NCBI GenBank assembly: GCA_937927335.1
Contig: CALBDU010000030.1
Span: 20,030 to 84,029 of the forward strand
Source of the DNA: an uncultured Clostridium sp.
GTDB lineage: Bacteria; Bacillota; Clostridia; Clostridiales; Clostridiaceae
DNA: 64,000 nt
Direction: 5' to 3'
Position 1 is the first letter of the stretch; every line of letters begins with the position of its first letter. The notes beneath the pieces are model-generated. The model saw only the letters and a list, made by a program, of their open reading frames with translations, ran no database searches and had not been told where the DNA came from. Made by a program: the position numbers and the translations under genes. Below, piece by piece: positions 8,621 to 17,379 of this stretch.

Positions 8621-9823
8621 TTATTTTAATTTCCACTTAAAAAACTCACCTAAATTCTCAGTGGCTATTCTTATTTTATCTGGTGTTACACCACCAAAGC
8701 TTAATCTTATGCAATTACTTCCAAGTCCCCCTCCATCAGTAAAAAAGCCTTCTCCTGTAACGTAATAAGCATTAGCTTCTTTTATCGCTTCAGGCAAAAG
8801 TTTTGTGGCATTAAGCCCCCCTGGAAGTTCAACCCAGGTAAAAAGCCCTCCGTCAGGAAATGTATGCTTTGTTCCTTTAGGAAAATATTTATCAATACAT
8901 TCTATCATAACATCTCTTCTCTCTCTGTGTATATCGCAAAGTAGCCTTAACTGATCTGGCCAGTAACCTCTCTTAAAAAATTCAGCAGCCAGAATCTGAG
9001 GGAGCATTGAAGTATGTGAATTTGTAGCAGACTTGGAATCACAGAGTTTTGATATTATTTCATCATTGGCATAAATATATCCAATTCTTAGTCCAGGTGA
9101 AAATACTTTGGATAAACTGTTAGCTAGTATTGTATGTCCAGTCTTGTCAAAGGTCTTTATTGGAGGCAAGTCTTCCCCACTATATCTTATATCTCTATAT
9201 GGATCATCTTCTAATATAATAGTGTTATATTTGCTTCCAAGCTCTGCAATCTTCTTTCTCCTTTCTAAGGACAAAGTTCTTCCTGTCGGGTTGTGAAAGG
9301 TTGGAATTACATATACCATCTTAGGATTGTGCTTTTTAATTTTTTCTTCCAGCTCGTCAACTATAATTCCGTTATCGTCCATGCTAACGGAAATGCAGTT
9401 TGCTTGGAACATTTTGAAGGTCTCTACAGCGTGTACAAAGGTAGGTGCTTCAACAAGGATTGTATCTCCGGCATTAATATAAAGCTGACAGATTAAATTC
9501 ATAGCCTCAAGACCGCCTGTTAACACCAGCAGGTTGCCTGGATCTGCCTTTACTCCCTTTGGAATCAAGAGTTCTCTGCAAATAGCCTCCCTTAGGTCTT
9601 TTACGCCTTGAACCGGTCCATATGCCAGAGCTTCAGGCCCTCTTTTATCGTCCCACATAATATCATTTGTTATTTCTCTCACCTGATTTATTGGAAGACA
9701 TTCTTTGGCAATGGCCCCTATTCCCAAGGAGATAACCTTGGGATCACCTGCCCCTCCAAAAATCCCTTTTATTATTTCTGCAGTTGCTTCCATTGTCTTC
9801 ATACGATCTGCATAATTGGACAT
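8621..9823 (-). CDS. PLP-dependent aminotransferase (2-aminoadipate/MocR-type class I/II)
   Basis: 400 residues of the aminotransferase fold that MocR regulators also carry, here without a DNA-binding domain. Motifs: A-Y-G-P-V-Q-G (about 91), T-G-G-L-E-A-M-N, P-T-F-H-N-P-T-G-R, L-E-D-D-P-Y-R-D-I-R, and the PLP lysine in A-N-S-L-S-K-V-F-S-P-G. Relatives convert 2-aminoadipate or branched and aromatic amino acids to 2-oxo acids. It lies 49 bases after the 4-hydroxy-2-oxovalerate aldolase gene on the same strand, which suggests it supplies a 4-hydroxy-2-oxo acid by transamination; that is inference. AGGAGG precedes the ATG at 9823. Confidence 0.88.
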   Translation of the reverse strand: MSNYADRMKTMEATAEIIKGIFGGAGDPKVISLGIGAIAKECLPINQVREITNDIMWDDKRGPEALAYGPVQGVKDLREAICRELLIPKGVKADPGNLLVLTGGLEAMNLICQLYINAGDTILVEAPTFVHAVETFKMFQANCISVSMDDNGIIVDELEEKIKKHNPKMVYVIPTFHNPTGRTLSLERRKKIAELGSKYNTIILEDDPYRDIRYSGEDLPPIKTFDKTGHTILANSLSKVFSPGLRIGYIYANDEIISKLCDSKSATNSHTSMLPQILAAEFFKRGYWPDQLRLLCDIHRERRDVMIECIDKYFPKGTKHTFPDGGLFTWVELPGGLNATKLLPEAIKEANAYYVTGEGFFTDGGGLGSNCIRLSFGGVTPDKIRIATENLGEFFKWKLK

Positions 9824-9872
9824 TTACTATTCCTCCTCAATATAAATGAATTCTAATTCTGAAAATCACTTT

Positions 9873-10886
9873 CTATTTTTCACCACTAGCTATTTTGCTG
9901 GCAATTTCTATTATCCAGTCCTCTTGACCTCCTACAGCCTTTCTTTTTCCGCATTCAATAATTATATCCCTATAGTCTACATTAAACCTTGCTGCTGCTC
10001 TTTTTGCATGCAGCATGAAGCTTGAATATACTCCTGCGTAGCCTAGCATCATTGAATCATGTGTCAGGTTAAGCTTTAATCCATGTGCTTCAATAACTGG
10101 CTTTAAAGCCTTTGAACTTGCATCCATTGTTTTATATAAATCACAGGTGTGGTCGCATCCCATTTTATTTAATAGTGCCACCAAGGTGTCTGTAGAAGTG
10201 TTCCCTGCTCCCGCTCCAAGTCCTGATAATGAGCCATCAATATAAGTAGCTCCAGCATTAATTGCTGCTACACAGTTTCCTATTGCCAGGCCTAAATTGT
10301 TATGTGAATGGAATCCAACAGGAACATTTAAATTTTTCTTTAAAGCTCCAATTTTTTCAGTAACCTCCATTGGCAGCATGGCCCCAGCTGAATCAGTACA
10401 ATAAATAACATCAGCTCCGTAAGACTCCATTTTCCTTGCTTCTGTTACAATTGTATCGACATCTGCCATATGTGCCATCATTAAAAAGCCAACAGTAAAA
10501 AAACCCATTTCTTTTGCAGCTTTTATATGCTGGGCAGATACGTCTGCTTCAGTTACATGAGTTGCAACACGTACAGCTTTAGCACCTGCTTCCTTTATTT
10601 TTTGAAGGTCCTCCACTGTGCCGATTCCAGGAATAAGCAGCACTGTAACCTTTGCTTTTTTCACCACGGAGGCCGCTGCTTCTACTAACTCAAAATCTGT
10701 ATGCTTTGAAAATCCATAGTTTATGGTGGAACCAGTTAGTCCATCACCATGTCCAACCTCTATAAATGAAATTCCTGCTTCATCCAATGCTCCAGCTACT
10801 TTTCTTATCTCAGCAGTTGACCATTTATGTGATACAGTATGACTTCCATCTCTCAAGGTTGTGTCTACAACATTTATTTTTATCAT
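9873..10886 (-). CDS. 4-hydroxy-2-oxovalerate aldolase (DmpG/MhpE family)
   Basis: Cleaves 4-hydroxy-2-oxovalerate to pyruvate and acetaldehyde, using a divalent metal. Sequence shows the DRE-TIM motif T-T-L-R-D-G-S-H with R12, D13 and H16, the metal pair H193-S-H195 followed by N-N-L-G-L-A-I-G-N, and G-L-G-A-G-A-G-N-T-S. Length (337) suits DmpG, including the C-terminal helical part that docks the dehydrogenase. Its ATG is one base after the TAA of the dehydrogenase gene, the coupling expected of the channelling aldolase-dehydrogenase complex. No dioxygenase or hydratase of an aromatic meta-cleavage pathway is present in the window, so the source of its substrate is open. Confidence 0.93.
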   Translation of the reverse strand: MIKINVVDTTLRDGSHTVSHKWSTAEIRKVAGALDEAGISFIEVGHGDGLTGSTINYGFSKHTDFELVEAAASVVKKAKVTVLLIPGIGTVEDLQKIKEAGAKAVRVATHVTEADVSAQHIKAAKEMGFFTVGFLMMAHMADVDTIVTEARKMESYGADVIYCTDSAGAMLPMEVTEKIGALKKNLNVPVGFHSHNNLGLAIGNCVAAINAGATYIDGSLSGLGAGAGNTSTDTLVALLNKMGCDHTCDLYKTMDASSKALKPVIEAHGLKLNLTHDSMMLGYAGVYSSFMLHAKRAAARFNVDYRDIIIECGKRKAVGGQEDWIIEIASKIASGEK

Positions 10887-10887
10887 A

Positions 10888-11763
10888 TTATTTTACCCCC
10901 AGTAATTTTTTTGCCTTAGCTTCTGCAATATTTACAGCAGCAGCTGTTATAATATCCAGGTTTCCGGAATAAACAGGTAGATAGTCCCCTAAGCCTTCAA
11001 CTTCTACCATAGTTGTAACGATGTCATCCTGAATAATGGGTTCTAACAAAAATCTATACCCGGGAACGTATTTTTGTACCTTTTCCATACAATGAAATGC
11101 TGCTGCCCTGATTTTATCAATATCAGGAGTTTTAACCCTTGTATAGATTGTATTTCTCATGAGAATTGGAGGTTCAGCCGGGTTTAAAACTATAATAACC
11201 TTTGCATTATCTGCTCCCCCTATCTGCATCAAGGCTTTTTTAGTTGTTACAGTAAATTCATCAATATTAGCTCTTGTTCCAGGCCCTGCACTTTTACTGC
11301 TGATAGAAGAAACTACTTCTGCATATGTTACACCTGCTGCCTTATTAATTGCTGCTACCATTGGTGTAGTTGCCTGTCCAGCACAGGTAACCAGATTTAC
11401 ATTGTCCAGCTCTAATATGTTGTTATCCAAATTAACTGCAGGTACACAATACGGGCCTATAGCTGCTGGGGTTAAGTCAATTGCAAACATCCCAGCTTCT
11501 CTCAATTTTGGTGCATTAGCCATATGAGCTGCTGCAGAAGTACAATCAAACACTATTTGTATATCATTTTTATGATTTTCAATTAGGTAGCCAACCCCTT
11601 CTGCCGATGCATCAATGCCTTTAATTCTTGCTTTTTCAAGGCCTTCAGATTCCTTTATGTTTACAACGCAAGCAACCTCTAAATAGTTGCTTCTTCCCAA
11701 TTTGACCATTAGATCCTGACCAATATTCCCAGGGCCAATAATACCAACTTTTATTTTCTTCAC
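10888..11763 (-). CDS. Acylating acetaldehyde dehydrogenase (DmpF/MhpF family)
   Basis: Converts acetaldehyde, CoA and NAD+ to acetyl-CoA, normally in complex with DmpG-type aldolase. Visible: Rossmann loop G-P-G-N-I-G (10-15), D-C-T-S-A-A-A-H, and the catalytic cysteine C127 in [10 protein letters not shown]. The start chosen is GTG at 11763 because GGAGG lies 8 bases upstream; a TTG at 11778 is in frame but sits on the ribosome site. First gene of the aldehyde dehydrogenase-aldolase-aminotransferase unit, divergent from the GntR-type regulator at 12006. Confidence 0.93.
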   Translation of the reverse strand: MKKIKVGIIGPGNIGQDLMVKLGRSNYLEVACVVNIKESEGLEKARIKGIDASAEGVGYLIENHKNDIQIVFDCTSAAAHMANAPKLREAGMFAIDLTPAAIGPYCVPAVNLDNNILELDNVNLVTCAGQATTPMVAAINKAAGVTYAEVVSSISSKSAGPGTRANIDEFTVTTKKALMQIGGADNAKVIIVLNPAEPPILMRNTIYTRVKTPDIDKIRAAAFHCMEKVQKYVPGYRFLLEPIIQDDIVTTMVEVEGLGDYLPVYSGNLDIITAAAVNIAEAKAKKLLGVK

Positions 11764-11869
11764 AATGTTTTCCTCCAATTTAATATATTTTTTATTTAAT
11801 GATAGTTTGCTGGAACATTTGTGTCAAAAATGCTTTAAATACTGTAAATATATAATAATTTGCATCAAA

Positions 11870-11929
11870 TTAAGTACGAATCCTTTCCTAAAATATTTAT
11901 TTGAATTTGGCATTGATAAACTTAAGTAC
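11870..11929. promoter_or_regulatory. Possible operator pair in the divergent promoter region
   Basis: The octamer TTAAGTAC occurs at 11870-11877 and again at 11922-11929, 52 bp apart (about five helical turns), in the 240-base divergent region between the acetaldehyde dehydrogenase and the GntR regulator. It could be the site of that regulator. No clear -35/-10 pair was fixed, and AT-rich chance matches are possible. Confidence 0.25.
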
Positions 11930-12005
11930 TATTAATTAACTTTTTATGCTATCATTGTTTTAATAATCATGTCTTTGGTGAAATTTAAGAAAGGTGTGCT
12001 TGTAC

Positions 12006-12692
12006 ATGAAAGTTGAAGATGTAAGAAAAGAAATAAAAGCAGCAGAAATATCAAACAAATTAGTCAGTGATATTGTTTTTGAGTATTTATTTAATAAAAT
12101 TATCTCACTTGAATATGAGCCTGGCAGTAATTTAAATGAAACAACTCTATCTGAAGAATTAGGTGTAAGCAGAACTCCTATCCAAAAGGCTATAGATAAG
12201 CTTATTCATATGAATTTGGTTAATAAAATTTCACAAAAGAAAACAATTATAATGCCTGTGAGCTACGAGGAATGTAAACAAATCTACAACTTTCGAGTTG
12301 CCATAGAAGGCGAGGCTACCTACCTGGCAGTAAAAAATGTAGCACAAAAGGACCTTGAGGAGCTTAAATCTATTTTAGCTTCAATGAAGGAGTGTATTTC
12401 AAGAGAGGAATATCCTGTATATCAGGATCATGAATTTCATGAGAAAATAATATATTTAAGCAGAAATAAATACTTTATCCAGGCATATGATTCGTATAAA
12501 TATTCATTACTTAGATATCGGGCTTTTATAAAGCTGAATCTTCCAAAAGAATCAATAGAAACCTACAAAGATGTTTATAATACACATTATGGAATCTATA
12601 ATGCATTTAAAAATAGATTTGCATCAGTTGCTCGAAATGAAATGTTGTATGATTTGCATATTATGAATGACGTACTGTATTTGTTTAAATAG
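12006..12692 (+). CDS. GntR-family regulator, FadR/FCD subfamily
   Basis: 228 residues. The winged helix occupies about 15-80 (I-I-S-L-E-Y-E-P-G-S-N-L-N-E-T-T-L-S-E-E-L-G-V-S-R-T-P-I-Q). An all-helical FCD effector domain follows (R-V-A-I-E-G-E-A-T-Y-L-A; D-H-E-F-H-E-K-I; H-Y-G-I-Y-N-A-F), retaining the Asp/His residues that bind metal or a carboxylate in this subfamily. The ATG at 12006 is preferred over an in-frame GTG at 11994, which overlaps the ribosome site. Divergent placement makes it the likely regulator of the dehydrogenase-aldolase-aminotransferase genes, probably responding to an organic acid intermediate. Confidence 0.88.
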   Translation: MKVEDVRKEIKAAEISNKLVSDIVFEYLFNKIISLEYEPGSNLNETTLSEELGVSRTPIQKAIDKLIHMNLVNKISQKKTIIMPVSYEECKQIYNFRVAIEGEATYLAVKNVAQKDLEELKSILASMKECISREEYPVYQDHEFHEKIIYLSRNKYFIQAYDSYKYSLLRYRAFIKLNLPKESIETYKDVYNTHYGIYNAFKNRFASVARNEMLYDLHIMNDVLYLFK

Positions 12693-12842
12693 GAACTACA
12701 TTTGATAAATGTCCTTCCGCCTATAAATGGCAGCCATACTTAGAAAAACCTTTGGGTATCACTATTATAAAAAGCATAACCATGTCGCCTTGCTGCAGAA
12801 CTTAATTAACTAGTGGAGCTTATAACAATGGAGGTAAAAATA

Positions 12843-13970
12843 ATGAACTTTAATCAATTAGGAATCAGCGAAGATCTAGTAAAGATATTAAAAAATAATG
12901 GCATCACTGAGCCTACACCGGTTCAAGCTGAAAGTATAAGTCTTATAAAGAATGGAAGAGATGTTATAGTTGAATCTCAAACCGGCACAGGGAAAACACT
13001 GGCGTTTTTGCTTCCCATTTTTGAAAATATTTCACCTAAGTTTGATGCAGTTCAAGCCTTGATTTTAACACCTACAAGAGAGCTTGCACTTCAAATAACT
13101 CAGGAAGCTTTAAAGCTTAAAGCTGCTAAGGATATTAATATATTGGCAGCATACGGAGGCAAGGATGTGGGGTCTCAGCTTAAGAAGCTCAAAACTGGTA
13201 TCCATCTTATTATTGCAACCCCAGGAAGACTTCTTGATCATCTTGAAAGAAAAGCTATAGACTTAAGTAAATTAAAAACCTTTGTACTGGATGAAGCGGA
13301 TCAAATGCTTTTAATGGGCTTTAAAAATGATGTGGAGGCAATCATAAAAGAAACCTCTAAAAAACGACAAACCCTTTGTTTCTCTGCAACCATAAATTCA
13401 GATGTTAAAAGACTGGCCTATAGATACACGAAAGAACCTGCAACAGTAACAATAAATAAGGAAGAAGTAACGCTTGATACTATTAAACAACAAATTGTAG
13501 AAACTACAGACAGAAGAAAAAAGGATGCTTTATGCGCTGTGCTCAATGAAGACAATCCATATATGGCTATAATTTTTTGCAGAACTAAAAGAAGAGCAGA
13601 TGAGCTGGAAGCAGAATTATATAAACGAGGCTACAACTGCCAAAAGCTGCACAGTGATATACTTCAGTCAAAACGTGAAAGAATAATGAAAGCCTTTAGA
13701 AATGGTGATTATCAATATTTAATAGCAACGGATGTGGCCTCCAGGGGGCTTGATATAAACGGTGTTAGCCATATATATAACTATGACATACCTGAAAGTG
13801 CGGAAATCTATATACATCGAATCGGAAGGACTGGAAGAGCAGGAGAGGAAGGCTACACCTGCCTGTTTATTGACCCGAAAGACAGGTTGAGACTTGACGA
13901 AATAGAAAAATCTATTAAGTTTAAAATACCAAGAAGGGATATAGGTGAAGAAAAACATGGCTGTAAATAG
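12843..13970 (+). CDS. DEAD-box RNA helicase, short form
   Basis: 375 residues with all core motifs: Q motif P-T-P-V-Q, S-Q-T-G-T-G-K-T (motif I), P-T-R-E-L-A, V-L-D-E-A-D-Q-M, S-A-T, I-I-F-C-R-T-K, A-T-D-V-A-S-R-G-L-D-I and Y-I-H-R-I-G-R-T-G-R-A-G. It unwinds short RNA duplexes for ribosome assembly or mRNA decay. It stops soon after the core and lacks the RNA-binding C-terminal extension of CshA/DbpA. GGAGG precedes the ATG at 12843 by 8 bases, so an in-frame GTG at 12813 is not used. The end overlaps the pentapeptide gene by 14 bases. Confidence 0.93.
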   Translation: MNFNQLGISEDLVKILKNNGITEPTPVQAESISLIKNGRDVIVESQTGTGKTLAFLLPIFENISPKFDAVQALILTPTRELALQITQEALKLKAAKDINILAAYGGKDVGSQLKKLKTGIHLIIATPGRLLDHLERKAIDLSKLKTFVLDEADQMLLMGFKNDVEAIIKETSKKRQTLCFSATINSDVKRLAYRYTKEPATVTINKEEVTLDTIKQQIVETTDRRKKDALCAVLNEDNPYMAIIFCRTKRRADELEAELYKRGYNCQKLHSDILQSKRERIMKAFRNGDYQYLIATDVASRGLDINGVSHIYNYDIPESAEIYIHRIGRTGRAGEEGYTCLFIDPKDRLRLDEIEKSIKFKIPRRDIGEEKHGCK

Positions 13971-14592
13971 AAGTGTCACTGGAAATTTCAACTACAATAA
14001 TATAGAGAAAAAAGATAAAAACTTTATGTACAAAAACCTGGAAAGAAGCAACTGTTATAACTGCGACTTTTCAGGCTCAATTTTTGATTTTGCCAGCTTT
14101 AGAGGAGCTCATTTTAAATCAACCAATTTCTTCAAGTTCAGCTTTAAATATACAGAATTTATTGGAACAAATTTAAAAGACAGTAACTTTAAAAGTGCTG
14201 TTTTTGAAAATGCTGTTTTTGAGTCTGCCAAGCTGGAAAATACTAATTTCAAGGATGTAAAGTTTATAAATACTATATTCTTATCCACTGATATGAGCAA
14301 AGCTAAAAATATTAATATTAATACCCCAGGCATCCGAATCTTTGAAGAAATGCCTAAATTAGAAATCAGTGAAGAATTAAGAACTGCTGTTTTAACGGCT
14401 ATGGAAAACAAGTATATAAAAAAAGCACGAGTCCTTGATACCAAGGACGGCGCACTTAATACATTAAACATTATGCTCCTGCTAGAAAATTTCACAGAAG
14501 AAACAATAATTCAAGGGCTACAGTCAATTGTTACAAAACTGGACAGGGAATTTTACACTTTAAGTTATATTATAAAGTTTTTGAAGTTGTAG
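13957..14592 (+). CDS. Pentapeptide-repeat protein
   Basis: 211 residues. About residues 25-110 contain tandem pentapeptides of the A(D/N)LXX type (for example N-C-D-F-S, G-S-I-F-D, A-S-F-R-G, S-N-F-K-S, T-N-F-K-D), which fold as a right-handed quadrilateral beta-helix. The last 80 residues are a helical domain with no recognised family. Pentapeptide proteins can mimic DNA (Qnr/MfpA) or act as scaffolds, but this one cannot be assigned. The ATG at 13957 has AGGTGAAG upstream. The 14-base overlap with the helicase gene suggests translational coupling and perhaps a shared RNA-related job. Confidence 0.8.
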   Translation: MAVNRSVTGNFNYNNIEKKDKNFMYKNLERSNCYNCDFSGSIFDFASFRGAHFKSTNFFKFSFKYTEFIGTNLKDSNFKSAVFENAVFESAKLENTNFKDVKFINTIFLSTDMSKAKNININTPGIRIFEEMPKLEISEELRTAVLTAMENKYIKKARVLDTKDGALNTLNIMLLLENFTEETIIQGLQSIVTKLDREFYTLSYIIKFLKL

Positions 14593-14614
14593 TCATATAA
14601 GAGTTTGTAAATAT

Positions 14615-16000
14615 TTATTTCTCACAAATGACATTTTTCAAATCTACAGTTTGAGACAGTTCTTTTTCCTTTATGTGTTTCATTTCCAGGGCCACAACAC
14701 CAGCAGTTATGAGAGCAGACAAAATATCAGCTATAGGCGGGGTTCTCCATACACCTTCAATGCCCCAAAAGCGTGGCAATATCATTAACAGGGGAATCAA
14801 CAACAACAACTGCCTTGATAATCCCAGAATTGTGGATTGAACCGGCTTGCCAACTGCCTGAAAATATTGTGAGCAGACAATCTGAAAGCCAGCTACAACA
14901 AACATTAAAAAATAAACTGACATTGCATGAGCAGTAAGCCTGGTTAATTCTATATTGTTGTTGCTAAACATGCCGGCAATTTGAGTTGGCCATAAATGAA
15001 CCGCTGCAGTGCTGACTACTGCTATGACCGTACCAACAATTACCGCCTTTTTCAAGGTCTCCATTACTCTATCGTATTGCCTGGCCCCATAATTAAAGCC
15101 GATTATGGGTTGAGCACCCTGACTAACACCAAGAATAGGCATAAACATTAAGGTGGCAATACTGCTTACAATACCCATGGCTGATAGCGCCATATCTCCA
15201 CCATAGGTCATTAGTGCTTTGTTCAAGATAACATTTTGCATACTGTTGGCCAATTGCATGGCAAAGGGCGCAAAACCTATGGATGCAATGCTAATAACTA
15301 AATTCTTCTGCAGTTTGAGATTCTTCAGCCTTATTTTAAGAAGGCTGTTCCCACAAAGGAAGTAATTCAATATCCATATTGTTGAAAATGTTTGACCACA
15401 TACTGTTGCCAATGCAGATCCTTTAATTCCAAAGCCTAATTTCATTACGAAAATATAATTTAAAACTATATTAATCACTGTTCCGATTATCTGGGTATAC
15501 ATGGCCATTCTAGGATTGCCTTCAGCTCTGATAAAATTCACCATACCCATGCTTAAGGAGCCCAAGGCTGATGCCAGCATTACAATGTGGGTAAAATCTT
15601 TGGCATAAGGTAAAACCTCCGCGCTAGCCCCAAAAAAAGTTAGGATGGGATCGCTGAAAAGAAAATAAACAATACTGATGCATATTGGCAGTAAGATCAA
15701 CAATAACATAGCATTGCCGGCAATTTTTTCAGCTTCCTCAGGCTTTTTTTCACCCAGGCGGATGGAGATAAGTGATGTAGCACCAACACCAATCAACACA
15801 GACACCGCCATAAGAATAAGCATAATTGGAAAGGCTACGGTTGTGGCTGCAATAGCAATTGAACCAACCCCACGGCCTACAAATATACGATCAATAATGT
15901 TATACAGAGAGTTCACCAGCATTGCTATAACTGCCGGCCAGGAAAACTTCCATAGCAGGCTGCTGATTTTTCCATCTCTAAGTTCATTTGTACTATCCAT
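14615..16000 (-). CDS. MATE-family multidrug efflux transporter (MepA-like)
   Basis: 461 residues, about 12 membrane segments, with the MATE pattern: W-P-A-V-I-A-M-L-V-N-S-L-Y-N-I-I-D-R-I-F-V-G-R-G at the N-terminus and the related second half starting near residue 235. The family exports cationic drugs in exchange for Na+ or H+. It begins 4 bases after the stop of a MarR regulator. The operator upstream of that regulator contains the GTTAG half-sites known from the MepR-MepA system of Staphylococcus aureus, so a drug-inducible efflux pair is likely. The substrate is unknown. Confidence 0.9.
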   Translation of the reverse strand: MDSTNELRDGKISSLLWKFSWPAVIAMLVNSLYNIIDRIFVGRGVGSIAIAATTVAFPIMLILMAVSVLIGVGATSLISIRLGEKKPEEAEKIAGNAMLLLILLPICISIVYFLFSDPILTFFGASAEVLPYAKDFTHIVMLASALGSLSMGMVNFIRAEGNPRMAMYTQIIGTVINIVLNYIFVMKLGFGIKGSALATVCGQTFSTIWILNYFLCGNSLLKIRLKNLKLQKNLVISIASIGFAPFAMQLANSMQNVILNKALMTYGGDMALSAMGIVSSIATLMFMPILGVSQGAQPIIGFNYGARQYDRVMETLKKAVIVGTVIAVVSTAAVHLWPTQIAGMFSNNNIELTRLTAHAMSVYFLMFVVAGFQIVCSQYFQAVGKPVQSTILGLSRQLLLLIPLLMILPRFWGIEGVWRTPPIADILSALITAGVVALEMKHIKEKELSQTVDLKNVICEK

Positions 16001-16003
16001 TTT

Positions 16004-16462
16004 TTAATTCACCTTCTTTATCTTTTGCATAAATTCCACAGCATATCTGAGGCTGTCAACAAACTTCAGTAACTCATCTGGATCTGCATTACGCAGGATT
16101 TCGCTCATACGCTCAGTGGAATTCCTTATAGTAGCTTCCATTTCTTCTTTTCCTGCAGCTGTAAGGGATATCAAGACTTTTCGCCGGTCATTAACATCCT
16201 CGCTGCGAATAATCAGCCCGAACTCCTCCAATTGATCAATCAAGGTAGTTAAGCTGCCCTTTTCCATATTGAGCATTTTTGCAATTTCTGTAGCAGTAAG
16301 GACCTGATTCTGATATAGAAAACCGATAATCATGAGATGATTCTTTTTAATTCCCGGATTCTGTTGGCTTTCTTTAGAAAATTGGCAGATAAATTTTTCA
16401 TGGAACAAGCCCTTGGTTTTAAACACTAAGTCATGTAACTCTCGCAGTTCTTCGTATGTCAT
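16004..16462 (-). CDS. MarR-family repressor (MepR-like) of the MATE gene
   Basis: 152 residues with the MarR winged helix: V-L-T-A-T-E-I-A-K-M-L-N-M-E-K-G-S-L-T-T-L-I-D-Q-L and the wing R-S-E-D-V-N-D-R-R-K-V-L-I-S-L-T. The ATG at 16462 is chosen because GAGG stands 8 bases upstream; alternatives at 16468 and 16471 sit on the ribosome site. Co-transcribed with the MATE gene. A perfect 16-bp palindrome lies just after its predicted transcription start, so autoregulation is expected. Confidence 0.9.
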   Translation of the reverse strand: MTYEELRELHDLVFKTKGLFHEKFICQFSKESQQNPGIKKNHLMIIGFLYQNQVLTATEIAKMLNMEKGSLTTLIDQLEEFGLIIRSEDVNDRRKVLISLTAAGKEEMEATIRNSTERMSEILRNADPDELLKFVDSLRYAVEFMQKIKKVN

Positions 16463-16480
16463 AAACATCACCTCTAATAT

Positions 16481-16541
16481 AGTTAGAATTCTAACTTTAA
16501 GAATACTGACTTATTTTATACCTCTACTTCCCTTTTGTCAA
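16481..16541 (-). promoter_or_regulatory. Promoter and palindromic MarR operator of the MarR-MATE operon
   Basis: Minus-strand promoter: -35 TTGACA (16541-16536), 17 bases, -10 TAAAAT (16518-16513). The perfect palindrome AGTTAGAATTCTAACT at 16481-16496 lies about 10-25 bases after the likely transcription start. Its GTTAG/CTAAC arms match the half-site reported for MepR-type MarR proteins, so repression by blocking initiation or early elongation is expected. Confidence 0.75.
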
Positions 16542-16544
16542 GTT

Positions 16545-16573
16545 AAAAAAGACTTTCCTAAACTCGGAAAGCC
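16545..16573 (-). terminator. Terminator of the corrinoid/double-cubane operon
   Basis: An 8-bp stem (16551-16558 with 16566-16573, one G-T pair) with a 7-base loop, followed on the minus strand by six T. It lies 21 bases after the stop of the activase gene and abuts the MarR promoter. Confidence 0.75.
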
Positions 16574-16593
16574 TTTAAACAGGTTATAAAAAT

Positions 16594-17361
16594 TTAAACT
16601 AGTTTTCTCTGTGCAATAGCTGCAGCACCTATTGCACCTGCAAACCGCCCTTTTTCATGTACTTTTACAGACTGTTCCAGTTGCTCGGACAAAATTCTCA
16701 CAAAGATAGGACTTATGCTCAAACCTCCTGTAAGAATAATTTCCCCCTGTAAACCATGCTGTTTTGCCAGCTGCTTCACCTTTGCAGCAACGGAATCCAC
16801 CACTCCTGCTGCAATATCTTCACGGGATTTTCCATTGCTAATAAGGCCGATAATTTCGGATTCTGCAAAAACTGTGCACATTGAGCTGATTTTAATGCTG
16901 TTGCCCTTCTCAGCCAGCTGAAAGAGTTCTTCAATTGTCAGATTAAGACGGTTAGCCATGATTTCAAGAAACTTTCCTGTACCGGCAGAACATTTGTCAT
17001 TCATAATAAAGTCTCCCACTTTTCCGCTCTTAAGGGAAATAATCTTTGTGTCCTGGCCGCCAATATCAATAATTGTACATGAATCTGATTTATGGAGAAC
17101 TTGAGCGCCTGTTGCATGGCAGGTAATTTCAGTGATGGCTTTATCTGCGTAAGGAACAGAAACCCTTCCATAGCCTGTAGATATTATTTTTACCTCTTTG
17201 GAGTCTGTATTCACTCCATGTTCATGGGTTAATTTATTTTTAATCAATAATGCTGTTTCTTTGCTGTTCCATCCAGTGGGTATAACAAAATCCTCTTCTT
17301 TATTCCCCCTTATGGAAACCTTGCTTGCAGTTGATCCAATATCAATTCCTACAAAATACAT
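16594..17361 (-). CDS. Activase/reductase of a double-cubane-cluster protein (HgdC/BadF-BcrA ASKHA family)
   Basis: 255 residues, the size of 2-hydroxyacyl-CoA dehydratase activators. ASKHA ATP-binding motifs are V-G-I-D-I-G-S-T-A-S-K at the N-terminus, I-D-I-G-G-Q-D-T-K in the middle and L-T-G-G-L near 220. Two cysteines expected to hold the bridging [4Fe-4S] cluster of the homodimer are in N-D-K-C-S-A-G-T-G-K (about C128) and S-S-M-C-T-V-F-A-E-S-E (about C167). These proteins use ATP to push electrons to a partner at very low potential. The partner gene ends 18 bases upstream. The pair corresponds to YjiL/YjiM of E. coli. Confidence 0.92.
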   Translation of the reverse strand: MYFVGIDIGSTASKVSIRGNKEEDFVIPTGWNSKETALLIKNKLTHEHGVNTDSKEVKIISTGYGRVSVPYADKAITEITCHATGAQVLHKSDSCTIIDIGGQDTKIISLKSGKVGDFIMNDKCSAGTGKFLEIMANRLNLTIEELFQLAEKGNSIKISSMCTVFAESEIIGLISNGKSREDIAAGVVDSVAAKVKQLAKQHGLQGEIILTGGLSISPIFVRILSEQLEQSVKVHEKGRFAGAIGAAAIAQRKLV

Positions 17362-17379
17362 CAGGCAATCCTCTCTTCC

